Source of the DNA: Mangifera indica
Lineage: Eukaryota > Streptophyta > Magnoliopsida > Sapindales > Anacardiaceae
DNA length: 64,000 nucleotides
Assembly: GCF_011075055.1 (NCBI RefSeq)
Contig: NC_058137.1
Location: 5,322,771-5,386,770, forward strand
Direction: 5' to 3'
Shown: piece by piece, positions 26,038 through 38,298 of the stretch
Layout: every line of letters begins with the position of its first letter
How positions within the stretch are numbered: the first letter of the stretch is position 1
Made by a program: the position numbers and the translations under genes
Notes under the pieces: generated by a model
Told to the model about the DNA's origin: nothing
The model's database searches: none
Seen by the model: only the letters and a program-made list of their open reading frames with translations

Positions 26038-26631
26038 TCTAATAATATATGGTGTCAATAAACATAACGTGCTTACATTACTCATATATCATTATATTTT
26101 GTTTCTTATCTTCCATTAATTGTTTATTGTCATCAGCAAGTATATTGTTGTGTCTATGTTTAATTTATGGTCTTGTAGTCTTGCATAAAAAAGACTATGG
26201 TAACAACGTTGAAGATTTGTTAATATACCTGATAGTCACTACGATAGTGTAAAATAAATAAGAATAAACAATTGATGACAAAATAGTTTTTAATATAATT
26301 CAACCTATTGTTTGAGAGTTTATGTTCACAGTTATGGTTTGATAGCTTTGAAAGAAAACTCCAATAGAATATATGCACCGAAATTATTAAAAGGTATGTT
26401 AGGAAGAACTCGGTTAATGATAAGAGTCTTGAATTTTATGAACGCCTTCTTACCTAATTTAGGGATAAAATTGATCTAATCTTATACATTGAATGTAAGT
26501 TATTGCTGCTTCTCTTTCTTTTCTCTCAATACTTTTCTTTAGGCCAAATGACTATTTCCCACCCAAGGTATACTGCAATGACAAGTTTCCCCCTTTTAAT
26601 TATGGAAACACCAAATACCAACCCATGGCCG

Positions 26632-27599
26632 TAGACCTGGCCACGGGCCGGTTTGGCCCGTGAACCGGACCGAAACCGGCCCGGATAAACCCGAAACCGG
26701 AACCGGAACCGGCATACCCGGAACCGGACTGAACCGGAACCGAAACCGTAGCTCTACGGTTCGGTTCCGGTTCACATAAATTGGAACCGTGGAACCGCCG
26801 GTTCACACCGGTTTATGAACCGGAGGTTTACTGTGCTTAATCAGAAAAAATTTGAAATTTTTTTGAAATTGTTTTGATTTTTTTTTAAATTTTATTTAAA
26901 AAGGCAACGGTTCCTTGCGCAGGGAACCGTTGCCTTTTGAAGGAAAATTGCAGGGGACCAACGGTCCCCTGCAATTTTCAGTGAAGTTCAGGGACGTCCC
27001 CTGCAATTTTTGGCATTCCAATTCACCCCTCTATTTCTAATTTTTTTCAAAAAAGTTTTTTTTCTATATATATCCCTTTAAATTCTATTCTCTCAAATCT
27101 CAATCTCTCTACTCTCTCACTCAATCCTTCAAACTCTCATTCTCATTCTTTAAACTCTTAATATTCTCTCAATCTTTCAATTCAATCAAATTTTCTTAAA
27201 TTTAATTAAATTCTTTCTTAATTTTTTATTAATTTCAATTTCAATTTTTTTTATACAATTCATAATTAATTATAGAATTTATTTCTATAATTAATTTTAT
27301 TTATTATTTTTTTATTATCTTTTATAATTAATCATATAATTTATTTATATAATTAATTTTATTTATTATCAAAAAATGACAAGTAGTGAAAATTATAGAA
27401 TGTATTAGAATTGATGGTTCAATATCGGTTTCGAACCGAAACCGTCGGTTCCAAACCGGGGCCATGAACCGGAACCGGCGGTTCCGAACCGTGGACGAAC
27501 CGTCCTGTTACGGTTTCGGTTCAAGGTCCTTATATTTTCGAACCGTGAACCGGCGGTTCCGAACCGAAACCGGCGGTTCATGAACCGTGGCCAGGTCTA
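26632..27599. mobile_element. Non-autonomous hAT element nested in the MULE
   Basis: Terminal inverted repeats tagacctggccacggg and its inverse ccgtggccaggtcta are bounded by an exact 8-base target duplication, catggccg (26624-26631 and 27600-27607). An 8-bp duplication is the hAT signature. Both subterminal regions are packed with ccggaacc/ggttccgg motifs, as is usual for transposase-binding zones. The interior has two adjacent hairpins and a long CT-rich stretch but no transposase frame. Because it splits the left arm of the MULE, it inserted later. Confidence 0.93.
26899..26978. repeat. Two adjacent perfect hairpins inside the hAT element
   Basis: Hairpin 1 pairs aaaaggcaacggttcc (26899-26914) with ggaaccgttgcctttt (to 26938). 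Hairpin 2 pairs aaaattgcaggggacc (26944-26959) with ggtcccctgcaatttt (26963-26978). A part copy of the second stem follows at about 26992-27010. Confidence 0.85.
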
Positions 27600-28556
27600 C
27601 ATGGCCGGTTAAATTTAACATAACCTTAACGCTTAAAAATTTTATCTCTTTTTGCCCCCCTAAACTTTAAAAACTAAAATTTTCCCTCAGCCTAAGTTTT
27701 AAAAAATGGCAGTTTCACCCTAGGGTTTGGTTTTGAAATCTCCGACGACCTCTCCAGCTCTATTACCGACGGCCTCTCCCTCCAAAAGCATATTCTCCTT
27801 CCGACGATCTATTTCCTCCTATTTGGAGGGCCGATTGACGTCGGAGACGCCTTGGGAGACGAAAAACTTCGTCGGGGAAGACGAAGTTCTTCGTCTTCCT
27901 AGACGAAGAACTTCGTCTTCTCCGACGAAGTTCTTGGTCTTCCTAGACGAAGAACTTCGTCTTCTCCGACGAAGTTCTTCGTCTCCGATGTCGATCGACC
28001 CTCCAAATGGGAGAAAAGAGATCGCCGGAAGGAGAGGATGTCTCGGGAGGGAGAGGCAGTCGGCAATGTCGTCGGAGATTTTAAAACCAAACCCTAAGGT
28101 GAAACTGCCATTTTTTAAAACTTAGGCTGAGGGAAAATTTTAGTTTTCAAAGTTTAGGGGGGTAAAAATAGATTATATTTTAATTTATTTTTTAATATTA
28201 TAGAGAAAATGACGATTTTACTTTTACCACCGTTATTTTTAACTGGTCATGGGTAGGTATTTGGTGTTTCCATAGTTAAAGAGTGGAAACTTGTCATTAC
28301 AACATACCTTGGGTGGGAAATAGTCGTTTGGCCTTTTCTTTATCTAAAGGATGAGTGAGAATGATTATAATTCTATAGGTTGCATTCAAAATTTAAATTA
28401 CAACATTAACTTCTTCAACTGTTATATTAAAAATAAGATCACAGTTGATATTGATCTATAGAACTCTAAATATATAGAAATGTGCCCAGTTAATCTTAGA
28501 TTAGATTATGAATGAGATCACTCAAACAGCAATGGTGATTTTAATTAATAAAGATG

Positions 28557-28760
28557 GTTGCAGAAGCACCAAACAGAAACTTCTCACCATTGGAGGCCAT
28601 ACCAGTGATGATAAATGAAGTTTGGGAACTGATAAGAAGCTTTACTTTATGGCACAGGCACAATTCAGAGGAAGGGGATTAATGAGAGTAATGGGGTTTA
28701 TTGGATTATAATGCCCTGTTTACCAGCTCATTGTCCTCACGAGATTGAAATTAACTTACT
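28557..28760 (+). pseudogene. Relic of a third lipase gene: last exon only
   Basis: The frame from 28557 reads [18 protein letters not shown] and goes on through WELIRSFTLW to a premature stop near 28680. It aligns with the start of the last exon of both intact lipase genes ([20 protein letters not shown] in the first copy). After the stop, RVMGFIGL and decayed pieces of the tail are still visible to about 28760, but the H-x-x-Q-D-Y-V-N block is lost. None of the upstream exons, including the GHSLG exon, is present. It is closer to the first copy than to the second. It cannot encode an active lipase. Confidence 0.88.
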
Positions 28761-28769
28761 AATTAATGG

Positions 28770-29699
28770 AATCAATAAAGTGTATACATTCATGCAACTT
28801 CTGCAATGTGCATCCTGAACTCAAAAAATAATATTCAACTCATTTCTCTCCTGTCTTTTATTAATTGAATTTTTGTCTTAAAAAGGCACTAATTACCCAA
28901 GTCTACCATGAAATATCTATTCTTCTTTGGTCAAAAGGAGTACTGGCGAGCCAGACGAAAAATATAAATTATTCAATCAGGCATATTCTTTTCCAAACCC
29001 AGCTATGGATTTAAACATGATAACCTGGATCACATGTAGATGCGATCGAAAAGTTAAAATCTTTAGTGTGCATTTGATCTCGGAAAATAATGTATTAATG
29101 TGATAATCTATCGTTTATTAATAAATAATATTAATACTACCCATGTTTTTTGTATTTTTTGTCCAGGGATTTTGTAGAAGAACATAATTATTAATATTTT
29201 ATGATGTCTAACTCCTGTTTGAAGATCAAACAATTAATTCAAATCAAATTATCCTATTGGAACAATAGCGCTTAGTGTAGGTCGTACGCAATCAGGAAAA
29301 CGCGTTTCTCAAAAGCATGAAAGTGTTGTTTTTCAGCTGCTCCAAGGAAAGAATTACTTGCTTAAGAAACTGTTTCCCTTAGCAGACTCCAAGGATCTTT
29401 ACTGATTGTTGATCCCAAAAGACTTCATTGGAATCTAGAATGCTAAACTTCCAATCAACTACCACGTTACATCTGCCAAGCTTTTTTTCAAGGAACGTGA
29501 CCTATTACAGAGACATTATGAATTATATAACTGTATTGCATAAGAGTGAACTATATTTATATGATCATGTAAGAATGGGAAGAAGTTATGGGAGCTACTT
29601 TTGTCTGGAAAATAACTATGTAAATTTTATATACACACACACACATAATTAAATGAGTCTACCACCAACCCTGGCAATATTGTTTGTTTTTGGTTCTGC
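28770..29699. other. Upstream region of the second lipase gene
   Basis: No coding exon recognised. A possible TATA-like stretch (ctatatttatat) lies near 29550, about 150 bases before the lipase ATG. A short (AC)n run lies at about 29633-29645. Confidence 0.4.
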
Positions 29700-31483
29700 A
29701 TGGGGTCTCACAATTTTTCTGAAAATTATTTGCTGTTGCGACCAGAAGAAGTGAGTCTCTGGCATCTCTTTGGCTTCTTACTCAACCATGACTTAGCACA
29801 AAAAGCATTTGTAGAGTACCCGACTGGGAAGGAAGAAAATCTCCAACGTAGAGGGCTTATATTCATCTCTCTCTTTGGGCAGAAAGTTCTACAACACTTG
29901 GCAAAACCCATAGCGTGCTTTGGATCAGCTTTCGAAATGTGGATGAACCTATTGTCATGTAACGGAAACTTCTTCGGGCTCTTGCTTCATGCTTTACAAA
30001 GTTAGTACTGGTTTCTTCTTCTTGAATTGAGATATATATAAATTTAATGACTGCTAATTGATGATCATTGATGAATTATTTGGATTTTGTTAGATAAGGT
30101 AATAGTTCCTGAAAGAACATCGGAAATGTTTCTGTCATCTGTTGGACATCTAGATAAGCGAAAGCAGCTGGACAACAAAATCAGTCATGGAGATAGAAGA
30201 TATTACGCGATGCTATGTGCAATGGCTTCTAAATTATCATACGAGAACAGAGCCGTAGTTGAAACAACAGTCCAAAATTGCTGGAAGGTAAAATTACCCA
30301 TTTGCATCTTTGGATCTTCCAAGGCTATATCAAACATTTTATCATTGCAATCTCGCGATAAGATGTTCACACTGTTTGGTGCAGATGGAATTATTGGGAT
30401 ACTACAACTTTTGGAATGGTACAAAACAATCAAATTCGACATTTGATTGTTACAATTAATATCTAGATATACAAGTAATTATAATTAACGTAATAGTAAA
30501 TTTGATGTTGGCAGATTTCCAAAGAAAATTTACTACACAAGGGTTCATATTTCATGATAAAACTGCAGATCCTGACCTGGTTATTGTTGCTTTTAGAGGC
30601 ACCGAACTTTTTGATGCAGATGCATGGTGCACTGATATTGATATCTCCTGGTATGAGCTTCCGGGCATGGGAAAAATACATGGTGGTTTTATGAAAGCAT
30701 TAGGGTTACTGGTTAATCAAGGTTGGCGGAAGGAAATTGAACCACAGGAAACAGACGAGTACCCAGTTGCGTATTATATCATCAGAGAAAAATTGAGGAC
30801 ACTTTTGAACGAAAATAGTAGAACAAAATTTATATTAACAGGCCACAGCTTGGGTGGGGCTCTTGCAATTCTCTTTCCAGCAATTCTGGCATTGCATGAG
30901 GAGACATTGTTGTTAAAGAGACTTGAAGGAGTGTACACTTTTGGGCAACCTAGGGTTGGAGATGTGGAGTTTAAGAAGTTTATGAATAAACAGATGGATA
31001 AGTATGATTTTAAATATTTAAGGTTTGTTTATTGTAATGATATCATCCCCAGGTTGCCCTCTGATGACTCTACATTTTTGTTCAAGCATTTTGGGACATG
31101 TCTTTACTTCAATAGCTGTTATCAAGGGAAGGTGAATCATCTCTCCTCCTTTTTCTTCTTCTTCTTCTTCTTTTTTTTAAACAAAAAACTCGTATTTATA
31201 TGTGCTGCAGATAGTTGAAGAAGAACCACACAAAAATTATATCTCAGTGTTGGCGACGATACCCAGAATCCTGATTGCGTTTTGGGAGCTTTTAAGAAGC
31301 TTTATTCTTCCATACAAAGAGGGACAGGAGTATTACGAAAGTTGCTGGCTGAAATTGGTGAGAATTGTTGGACTGGTACTTCCGGGTTTAGCAGCTCACA
31401 ATCCCCAGGATTATGTTAATTTATCTCGACTGGGTTCTCCTTCTATATACGTCAAGCTTCAAGAATATTCGATAGAGGTCTAA
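29700..31483 (+). CDS. Class-3 (triacylglycerol) lipase, OBL1-like, second copy
   Basis: Five coding exons: 29700-30000, 30094-30287, 30385-30418, 30515-31131 and 31211-31483 (TAA), giving 472 residues with consistent phases. The middle three exons are 194, 34 and 617 bases, against 194, 34 and 623 in the first copy, so the gene structure is conserved. Visible motifs are AFRGT, GHSLG (Ser288), GQPRVGD, Asp352 in YCNDIIPRLP and His445 in AHNPQDYVN, so the triad is intact. Introns are short (about 80-100 bases), unlike the 740-base first intron of the paralogue. The N terminus NYLLLRPEEVSLWHLFGF matches the OBL1-type leader. The family acts on acylglycerols at lipid droplets; activity here is inferred. 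A polypyrimidine (TTC)n tract lies in the last intron. Confidence 0.92.
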
Positions 31484-31559
31484 GTTTATCTCCAGATGGA
31501 ACTGAGTTTGAAGAATATTCGAAAGCCATCGCAAAATAAACACAATTGAAGGGAGTACA

Positions 31560-32640
31560 GAAGACTAGCCCTCCTAACAGTTAGGAATTAAGATTTTATT
31601 GAGATTTCCGGCAATTTTCTATTATTTTTGTTAATTATCAATAGTCAAAATTTTAAATAATTGAAGTAATATGAGTTAAATGTAATTAAATTTTCTTATA
31701 AAAAATCTAGTTGGTTCCCTTGTTAATATTTATGGTTTCTTAAGATTACCAATTATTTAGCAAATCAAGTTAACCGCCTGTTAGATGGTAATTAATTTTC
31801 ATCATTTACTGGAATTACGTAATTTTAACTTTTGCGTAAGATAGATTATAATAGTAATAGTTAGAATTAATTAAACAATTTTGTATTTATTATATAAAAA
31901 TGAATTGAGAATAACTTGATTTTATGGTAAGGTGATTTGTATATAATCATTTATGTCTAATGATGTATTTTCTTTTAGATAATCTTTTATATTTATAAGA
32001 TGGAAATGAAATATTATAGTTTATAATTCAAATTTAAATTAAAAAATTAACTTCCTATTATGTTACATTGATCACATAGCAATGATCTTATCTCAATTTG
32101 CTAAAAAGTTGTCGCCACATAGACATGAGATAAGGATGAAATGTAAGTTGACACGTCGCTTATTTTATGGGAGAGATATCTACTTACATATTAATATACT
32201 AGTAGTTACTAGTAGTTATTTCTCTAGTTAGTTGCTTCTTTGTATTTCACCATGTTAGTTTAGTTAATATAGAGTTTTGTTGTATAACAATTACGTCCCT
32301 CAAGTTTTTGGAGTATGTAAGACTTCAAAATCTCTTTGCTTTTTACATAGATAAAAGACACTATGAGATTTAAGAGCTTCAATTATATTTTATGACAATA
32401 ATGTTTTAACTAATGTAGTTAATGTCTCGTACATTTTATATTACATATTGATTATATCATTTCACATCACTATGAACTCTGATTGTACATATTTTGCTTG
32501 CATAGACAGATTGGTCATAAATGTTTTATAATCATTAATCTATCAAAGAAGGAAGTGAAAAACGCATATAATAAATTTTTTTTTATCACAAAACAAACCC
32601 TCAAAAGACTTATATGCATATGTATGCATGTACACATATA
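31560..32640. other. Intergenic, AT-rich, no gene recognised
   Basis: Between the second lipase gene and the (TA)n tract. No coding motif or delimited repeat was seen. Confidence 0.45.
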
Positions 32641-32657
32641 TGTACACATCCACACAC

Positions 32658-32787
<130 letters not shown>

Positions 32788-33263
32788 AAAATTTTTGTTG
32801 TGTTATTTGCAAATTAGGTTTCGGACATTCCATGGGATGTTGATACGGATGGTTTAAGAGAGTATATAAGCAAGTTTGGGGATTTGGAGGATTGTATTGT
32901 CATGAAGGTTTATCTTTTATATCATCTATTTGTATAGTTTTTTTTTTAATAACCTATAGATTTCTTAACCTAATTGACATTGACACGAACTCTTATCCAA
33001 TCATTACGTATAGACTGTAGTATAATACTTATGAAGGATGACTTTTTCAGAAAAAAATCAAAAGTTTTTGCTTGTATAATTTATTTTTAAAATTCCTTAT
33101 ATCAAATTTCTTTTCTCAATTATTGTTTGATCATCTACTTAGAAATTTTGAGGAGCTCTTATGTTTGGATGTTTTGCTTTGTAATTCTATTGCCTGTGAT
33201 TCTATTCGCTATTAATTTTGTTTGGTTAATATATGTTATAAGTTGGATATTCCTGTAAATTGT

Positions 33264-33965
33264 TGTCAAAGGTGAAAATTGTCAAAAGGCGAAGAGGGGT
33301 CCTATTGCCTAGACTAAAAAAAAGGAAGGCAAAAGTGTCATTTTCTCACCTAATGAGATTAAAAAATTCCATGACAGAAATTTCTCATTTTCATTAAATT
33401 TAAGTCTTAGATCAAACTGACAACTAGTTATCATGTTTAGACCTCCTTACAATTATATAAGGGATTATTGACAAACAATCTATTGGATGCCTTAAATCTC
33501 TTTGGCAATCTATTCGATGACTCTAAATCTCTCTAGCAATTTATCTGACGACTTTAAATCTCTCCAAACAATCATAGAACTCATTGACAACCTCTTTGGC
33601 AACCTTAAAACTCATTATTGATCTCTCAATGATCTTAGAACTCACTAGTGATCTCTCTGACAACCTCAAACCTTATCGAAGACTTCATAAATTGCCGAAA
33701 CCCCTCATATCTGGCTGAAAATTGCCCAAAACCATCAGAAAGCCTAAGACTTTCTCAAAAGTTCTCCAGAAATTATCAGTAGCCCTCAAAACTGGTCGAA
33801 GATAGCCTAGGTGATAGTAAAGTGCGCTTTTTTGATGCCTAAGCTTGTCCGAAAATGTCAAAAAAGTGTTAAAGACAATCACTTTTGAACCATTGGTTGC
33901 CTTGACCATGCTCAAGGCAATGGCCACATTGCCTTGAGTAAAGTGTTACCTAGGCGTGCCTTTGA
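33264..33965. repeat. Possible transposon relic in an intron of the RRM pseudogene
   Basis: The left part contains ttgttgtcaaaggtg and the right part cgtgcctttgattacta, a loosely inverted pair (TCAAAGG/CCTTTGA). Between them a degenerate repeat of aatctct(t/c)(t/g)gcaa and ctcattgatctctc phrases fills about 33465-33680. The ends are too diverged to assign a superfamily or a target duplication. Confidence 0.35.
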
Positions 33966-36103
33966 TTACTATACCCATTCCCCATTTCAGTTTCCTGCTA
34001 AACATTGTATTTGATGAGAAATTTGGACTAGAATTGTGGTATTCGTGGATTTTGGGAGCCAAAGTGTTTATGAAATTATTACTGGTGATTTTTCTTATTT
34101 CTTTTTATGTTTTAGGATCGGTCAACTGGACGATCTCGTGGTTTTGGCAATGTAACATTTTCATCAGTTGAAGATGCCAAGGTAAGTATAAAATCTAAGT
34201 TATTCCAAATGCATTGTCTTGTCTTGCTGTGTGATTGGAGATATAATATTAAAAATTGTATGCCTTATGATTCATTTTCTGCAGGCTGCAATTGCTGCTG
34301 AGCACTTCCTCTGAAATCGAATGCTGGAAGTGAAAATGGCTACACGAAAGGTTGAATTGCATCACCGGTTGCATTGTCTATTTTCCATTCCGTCCTCTTT
34401 TAACATTCATGTTGACAAGTTATAAGTAAATCATAATTGTGCAATTCATGACATATGGTTTATTTGGCAGGAGGAGATGTGGGCACCCCCGAGGAAAGCA
34501 ACCAGAATATTTGTGGCTAGGATACCACCAGCTGTGAATGAAGCAACATTTCATAGGTGATTGGATGTGATCTATACAAAATAAGATAGTGTAATTCTCT
34601 TGTTGTTTTGGTCTTCATTCTTTGCTCGGTTATCAAGAGAAATGATGATAAATAAAATAAATATACTCTCTTTTGCAGTCATTTTGAGAAGTATGGTGAG
34701 ATAACAGATCTATACATGCCGAAGGTGACCTTCTATCTCTCTGCTCTTGCATTACATTTTCACAATTATGTGACTAATACAGCTTTATCTGTTCATGTAA
34801 TAACTGGTATTGCTTCATTTATTCATACAGACAAGTATGTGTTTTCTAGTGCATGTTTAAAGATAATTTCAAATACATATGCACCCAAGTACTGATATAC
34901 TTGCACATTATTTTTCAGGTTGAAATTGATCTCTGGGATTTTTTTTAATGCTTTTTGCAGGATCAAGGTTGAAAAGCACATCGTGGAATCGGATTTATCA
35001 CTTTTGCAAATGCAGGTCAGACAATTTTGTATACATGTTGTTGCCTTTTTTTTTTTTTTTTCACTTTTTGTGTTACACAGTCAATGAATCTCCTACCCTT
35101 CATTGTTCCCCCGCCTCCCTTTTCTTTGTTAATCAAATGTTGTGGTTATTAACTAAATTTTCTTGGTTACAGAGAAAAGACTAGTTTTTAAATGAAGTAT
35201 TAGATCTTGCTGAATAAAGAGCTATTATTTGATGTACCTGAATTTTATTTTTTAGGTATTTACTAATTATCATTCATAGTGTTCTTCATGCTTCAGACTC
35301 AATTCTTCAAGACTTTTTATACCCCATCTATGATATTTTGAAAATAGAGATCTCCTGTTCTCTATCACAGCCATAGATTTACAGTATATAAGGAAGAGGT
35401 GCAACAAAGTGTAGCCCAATTGTATCTAGAGTCTTTTCTGAGGAGCTCTAATTTTAATTGTTATCTTTACTGTTATGGGCTTTTGAACTCTGCTTAATGC
35501 AAACTTTTAAGAAAAGGTACAGGCATGTATTTGGGCTGTTTTCTTTTCTTGCCTCTTCTGCTTGACATGTTGCAATTTTGATAAAACCATGGTCTAAGGC
35601 AAATTCTTGTTTGAAAATTATTGAGTTGTTTTTCCAAGAAGATATTGACAAAATTTGTGCTCCAAACTGATCTTTCTTTGTTATAGATTCTGTGGAAAGT
35701 TTAATGGCTGATACCCATGCATTGGGAGGCTCTGTTGTTGTTGTTGATCAAGCATCACCTAAGGCAAGTGTCATCACATCTGGCCTGTTTACTACTGATG
35801 TACTTATAAATCTTATCCGCTAGATGGAAAATCCATTCTGTCTTAGGTTATAATTGAAATTTTCTTCTATAGGCCAATAATATTATAATTTAACTTCCTA
35901 TATTTCTTCACCAGTCAATGTTATATGTAGTAGTTAAACTTGATTCCCTGAAATTATAATTTCAGGAAGATGACTTTAGGCCAATAGGGAGAATGGCACA
36001 TGGTGGGCATGGTGCATGCAATGCTTAAATTTCTGCTGCAACTATATGCAACATTAGGTGCTCCTACCTTATATGGCCATACAGGCTTATTTTACCGAAG
36101 TAA

Positions 36104-36107
<4 letters not shown>

Positions 36108-36145
<38 letters not shown>
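36108..36145. repeat. (CT)n microsatellite
   Basis: Pure CT dinucleotide tract in the RRM pseudogene. Confidence 0.95.
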
Positions 36146-36148
<3 letters not shown>

Positions 36149-37209
36149 AAGTCGTCTGCTTGATCGAACAGAGTGCCATTCATTTATGTAGTTTCCTATC
36201 GATAAATATTCCAGTGCACACACGCTCAAACATCACATGCATATATAGAGAAGATAAAGAACACATTAGTCAAGATGAAACCATACCATGAATGCAAAAA
36301 CAAAATCATATCAATATGTGCTTTGCTTTTTACATTTAATGCTGTAATTTCTAAGTTGAGTTGCACCAGGAGGCTACAGTGGAATGGGTAAAAAGATTTT
36401 TGTTGGCAGGCTGCCTCAAGAGGCTACAGTCGAAGATCTGCGACAGTATTTTGGTAGATTTGGTCAGATATTAGATGTTTATGTCCATAAGGTAAGACAG
36501 CAATGTATGATCTGTGAGAGTTATTGAGTGTGGATCTTGGCAACTTATAAATATGTGTTATGTTACTTAGGACCCTAAGAGAACTGGCCACAGAGGTTTT
36601 GGTTTTGTGACCTTTGTTGAAGATGGTGTAGCAGATCTTGTATCTCGAAGGTCATATGAAATCTGTGGACAGCTGGCATTAAATGGATAATTTAGTTGTG
36701 TCATTAGCTGTTGAGATCAAGATAACTTTGTTGGCAAATTTTTAAAATTTTTTAATTTTTTGACTGCATGAACAGGTTGCAATAGATTCAGCCACACCTC
36801 TTGACGATGCTGGCCCCGGTGAAAACTTCATAATCAGTGGTGCTGAAGTCTTGGGGGGTTATGGTGGTCCAATGCACACATATGGCAGGATGTACAGAAG
36901 CCTCGATATTGATGATGTGAGTAATTTAAGTTCCTTTTTTTATTTTGGTTTCATATAAAAATGAAATCATATCAAGCTTGCTATACCACAATGTACAATG
37001 ACCATGATTACTAGAGTGCCATTTTTAATCAAATAGAACAAGGCATTAGGTGCTCCCCAAGTATTTTAGTGAAAGCCATATTTGGTTTCTATTGCATTCA
37101 TCATACTGTTACCAATTGATTTATTCATTTTGCAGTGGGGTTATGGGATTGGAGGTGGAAGACCATCAAGAGCAGACTGGAGGTATAGGCCTTACTAAGG
37201 TGCGGCGTA

Positions 37210-38290
37210 ATTGTCTCCAAAACATGCTTTAGTTATAACAGAGAGGCTTTTGTCAAATGAGCAAATCTGTATTGTTAGGATGATTATTTGGTTGGTTTTT
37301 TTTTTTTTTTTTCTATTTTAAACTGCTTAGTATGTTTAAATGTAGTTGGACAGGAATTACTTTATTTATTATTTACTTGGATCATGTGCTCCGATTGCTT
37401 CTAAAAGGGTAGAGTAAATTTATGTTATGTCATTCCGTTGTGCTTGAGTAGGATTCTTTGAGCCCCCCTTTCGGCCTTGCCTGGCCGAACTCGATGATTA
37501 TATGGATCCCCAGGACCTGGAATCATGTTGATGCAGATTGTGTCAAGAGTGCCATAGTCATAGTTATTAAATCTGTTTTTATCGTTTAATTGGGGGATGG
37601 ATTTGAGTTGAATTGAGTTTAAACAAGAGTCAAATAGAGTTTGGTTTAAATATAAATCAGTCAGTTTAAGATATCGTTGGAGAATAAGAATCCTCAAAGT
37701 AAAGGTTATATAAAATTTATTGAAGAAATAAATTTGTTGACAATTTTTGGATGACTCGACCTGGATTTATAGCGTATTTGAACTCAGCCCGATTGAGCCA
37801 CTTGGGAGCCCGAATCTTGTCCAGCCCTCTGGTCCGCTATAGATCTTTGGTTAAATGGTCTTTTGTGTCTTATGATGTGATGCAACAAATATCTGCCATA
37901 CCATTAAATGCATGTTTATTTTTATTTTTCAGGAATGTGTTCCATGCAATTTAGAGCTTCTGGAACAGTTACCCCACGCTCAATCATTTTAAATGCCGAG
38001 TTTGAACTTCCTCTTCATAGAAGCATGCCGCAGCCACTCAAGCATCAACTTGAAAAATACTTCCTAATTTTTTCCCCCAACAATACCACAAGTGAAAGGG
38101 TTCTTTGTTTAAAAAAGAGCATCAAGTCATTGAGATGCAAAAAGTTTACAAACTATATGTACTTATAACCAAGTTTCATCAACAGCAGAGTATTAAGCAT
38201 TGCAATGTAAAACCTCCTGATTCCAATTTGGGAAGACAATTGACGCCTAAAATAGCGGTAGGCATATACAAAATTTGGAACTAGATATAA
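37210..38290. other. Intergenic between the RRM pseudogene and remorin
   Basis: No exon recognised. The part near 37440-37840 is less AT-rich, with phrases such as actcgacctgg and gcccgattgagcc, and could be a decayed repeat, but it has no clear ends. Confidence 0.4.
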
Positions 38291-38298
38291 GAGCAAAG

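Larger units (their letters stand above)
26542..28333. mobile_element. Non-autonomous foldback MULE (Mutator-like element) with 9-bp target duplication
   Basis: The ends are ggccaaatgactatttccca on the left and the inverse, tgggaaatagtcgtttggcc, on the right. They are flanked by identical 9-base repeats ttttcttta (26533-26541 and 28334-28342), the size expected of Mutator-like elements. The terminal inverted repeats continue inward for several hundred bases. Once the nested hAT element (26632-27599) is removed, about 0.8 kb remains, nearly all of it two complementary arms meeting near 27930. There is no transposase. The frame near 27727-28125 is a by-product of the palindrome, which contains alternating gacgaagttcttcgtc blocks. 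It sits between the two lipase genes, about 0.5 kb past the first. Confidence 0.93.
32818..37198 (+). pseudogene. Broken gene for a three-RRM hnRNP-like RNA-binding protein
   Basis: Twelve exon-like blocks lie in order: 32818-32907, 34116-34181, 34285-34350, 34471-34556, 34679-34724, 34961-35015, 35687-35763, 35966-36082, 36370-36491, 36571-36678, 36776-36916 and 37136-37198. They give RRM1 ([27 protein letters not shown]), RRM2 (TRIFVARIPP; RGIGFITFA), RRM3 (KKIFVGRLPQEA; HRGFGFVTF) and the tail SRADWRYRPY with its stop. It is broken by TGA in the third block (EHFL-stop-NRMLEVK), TGA in the sixth (DQG-stop-KAHRG) and TAA in the eighth (HGACNA-stop-ISAAT). The start codon and first residues are missing. 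The boundary after 35763 is GC rather than GT. Intact relatives are nuclear or cytoplasmic RNA-binding proteins. This is an intron-bearing decayed duplicate, not a retrocopy. Confidence 0.88.

Noticed and set aside
27727..28125. 132-residue frame with an apparent repeat (DEELRLLRRSSSS)
   Set aside because: It is produced by the palindromic centre of the foldback MULE and appears on both strands.
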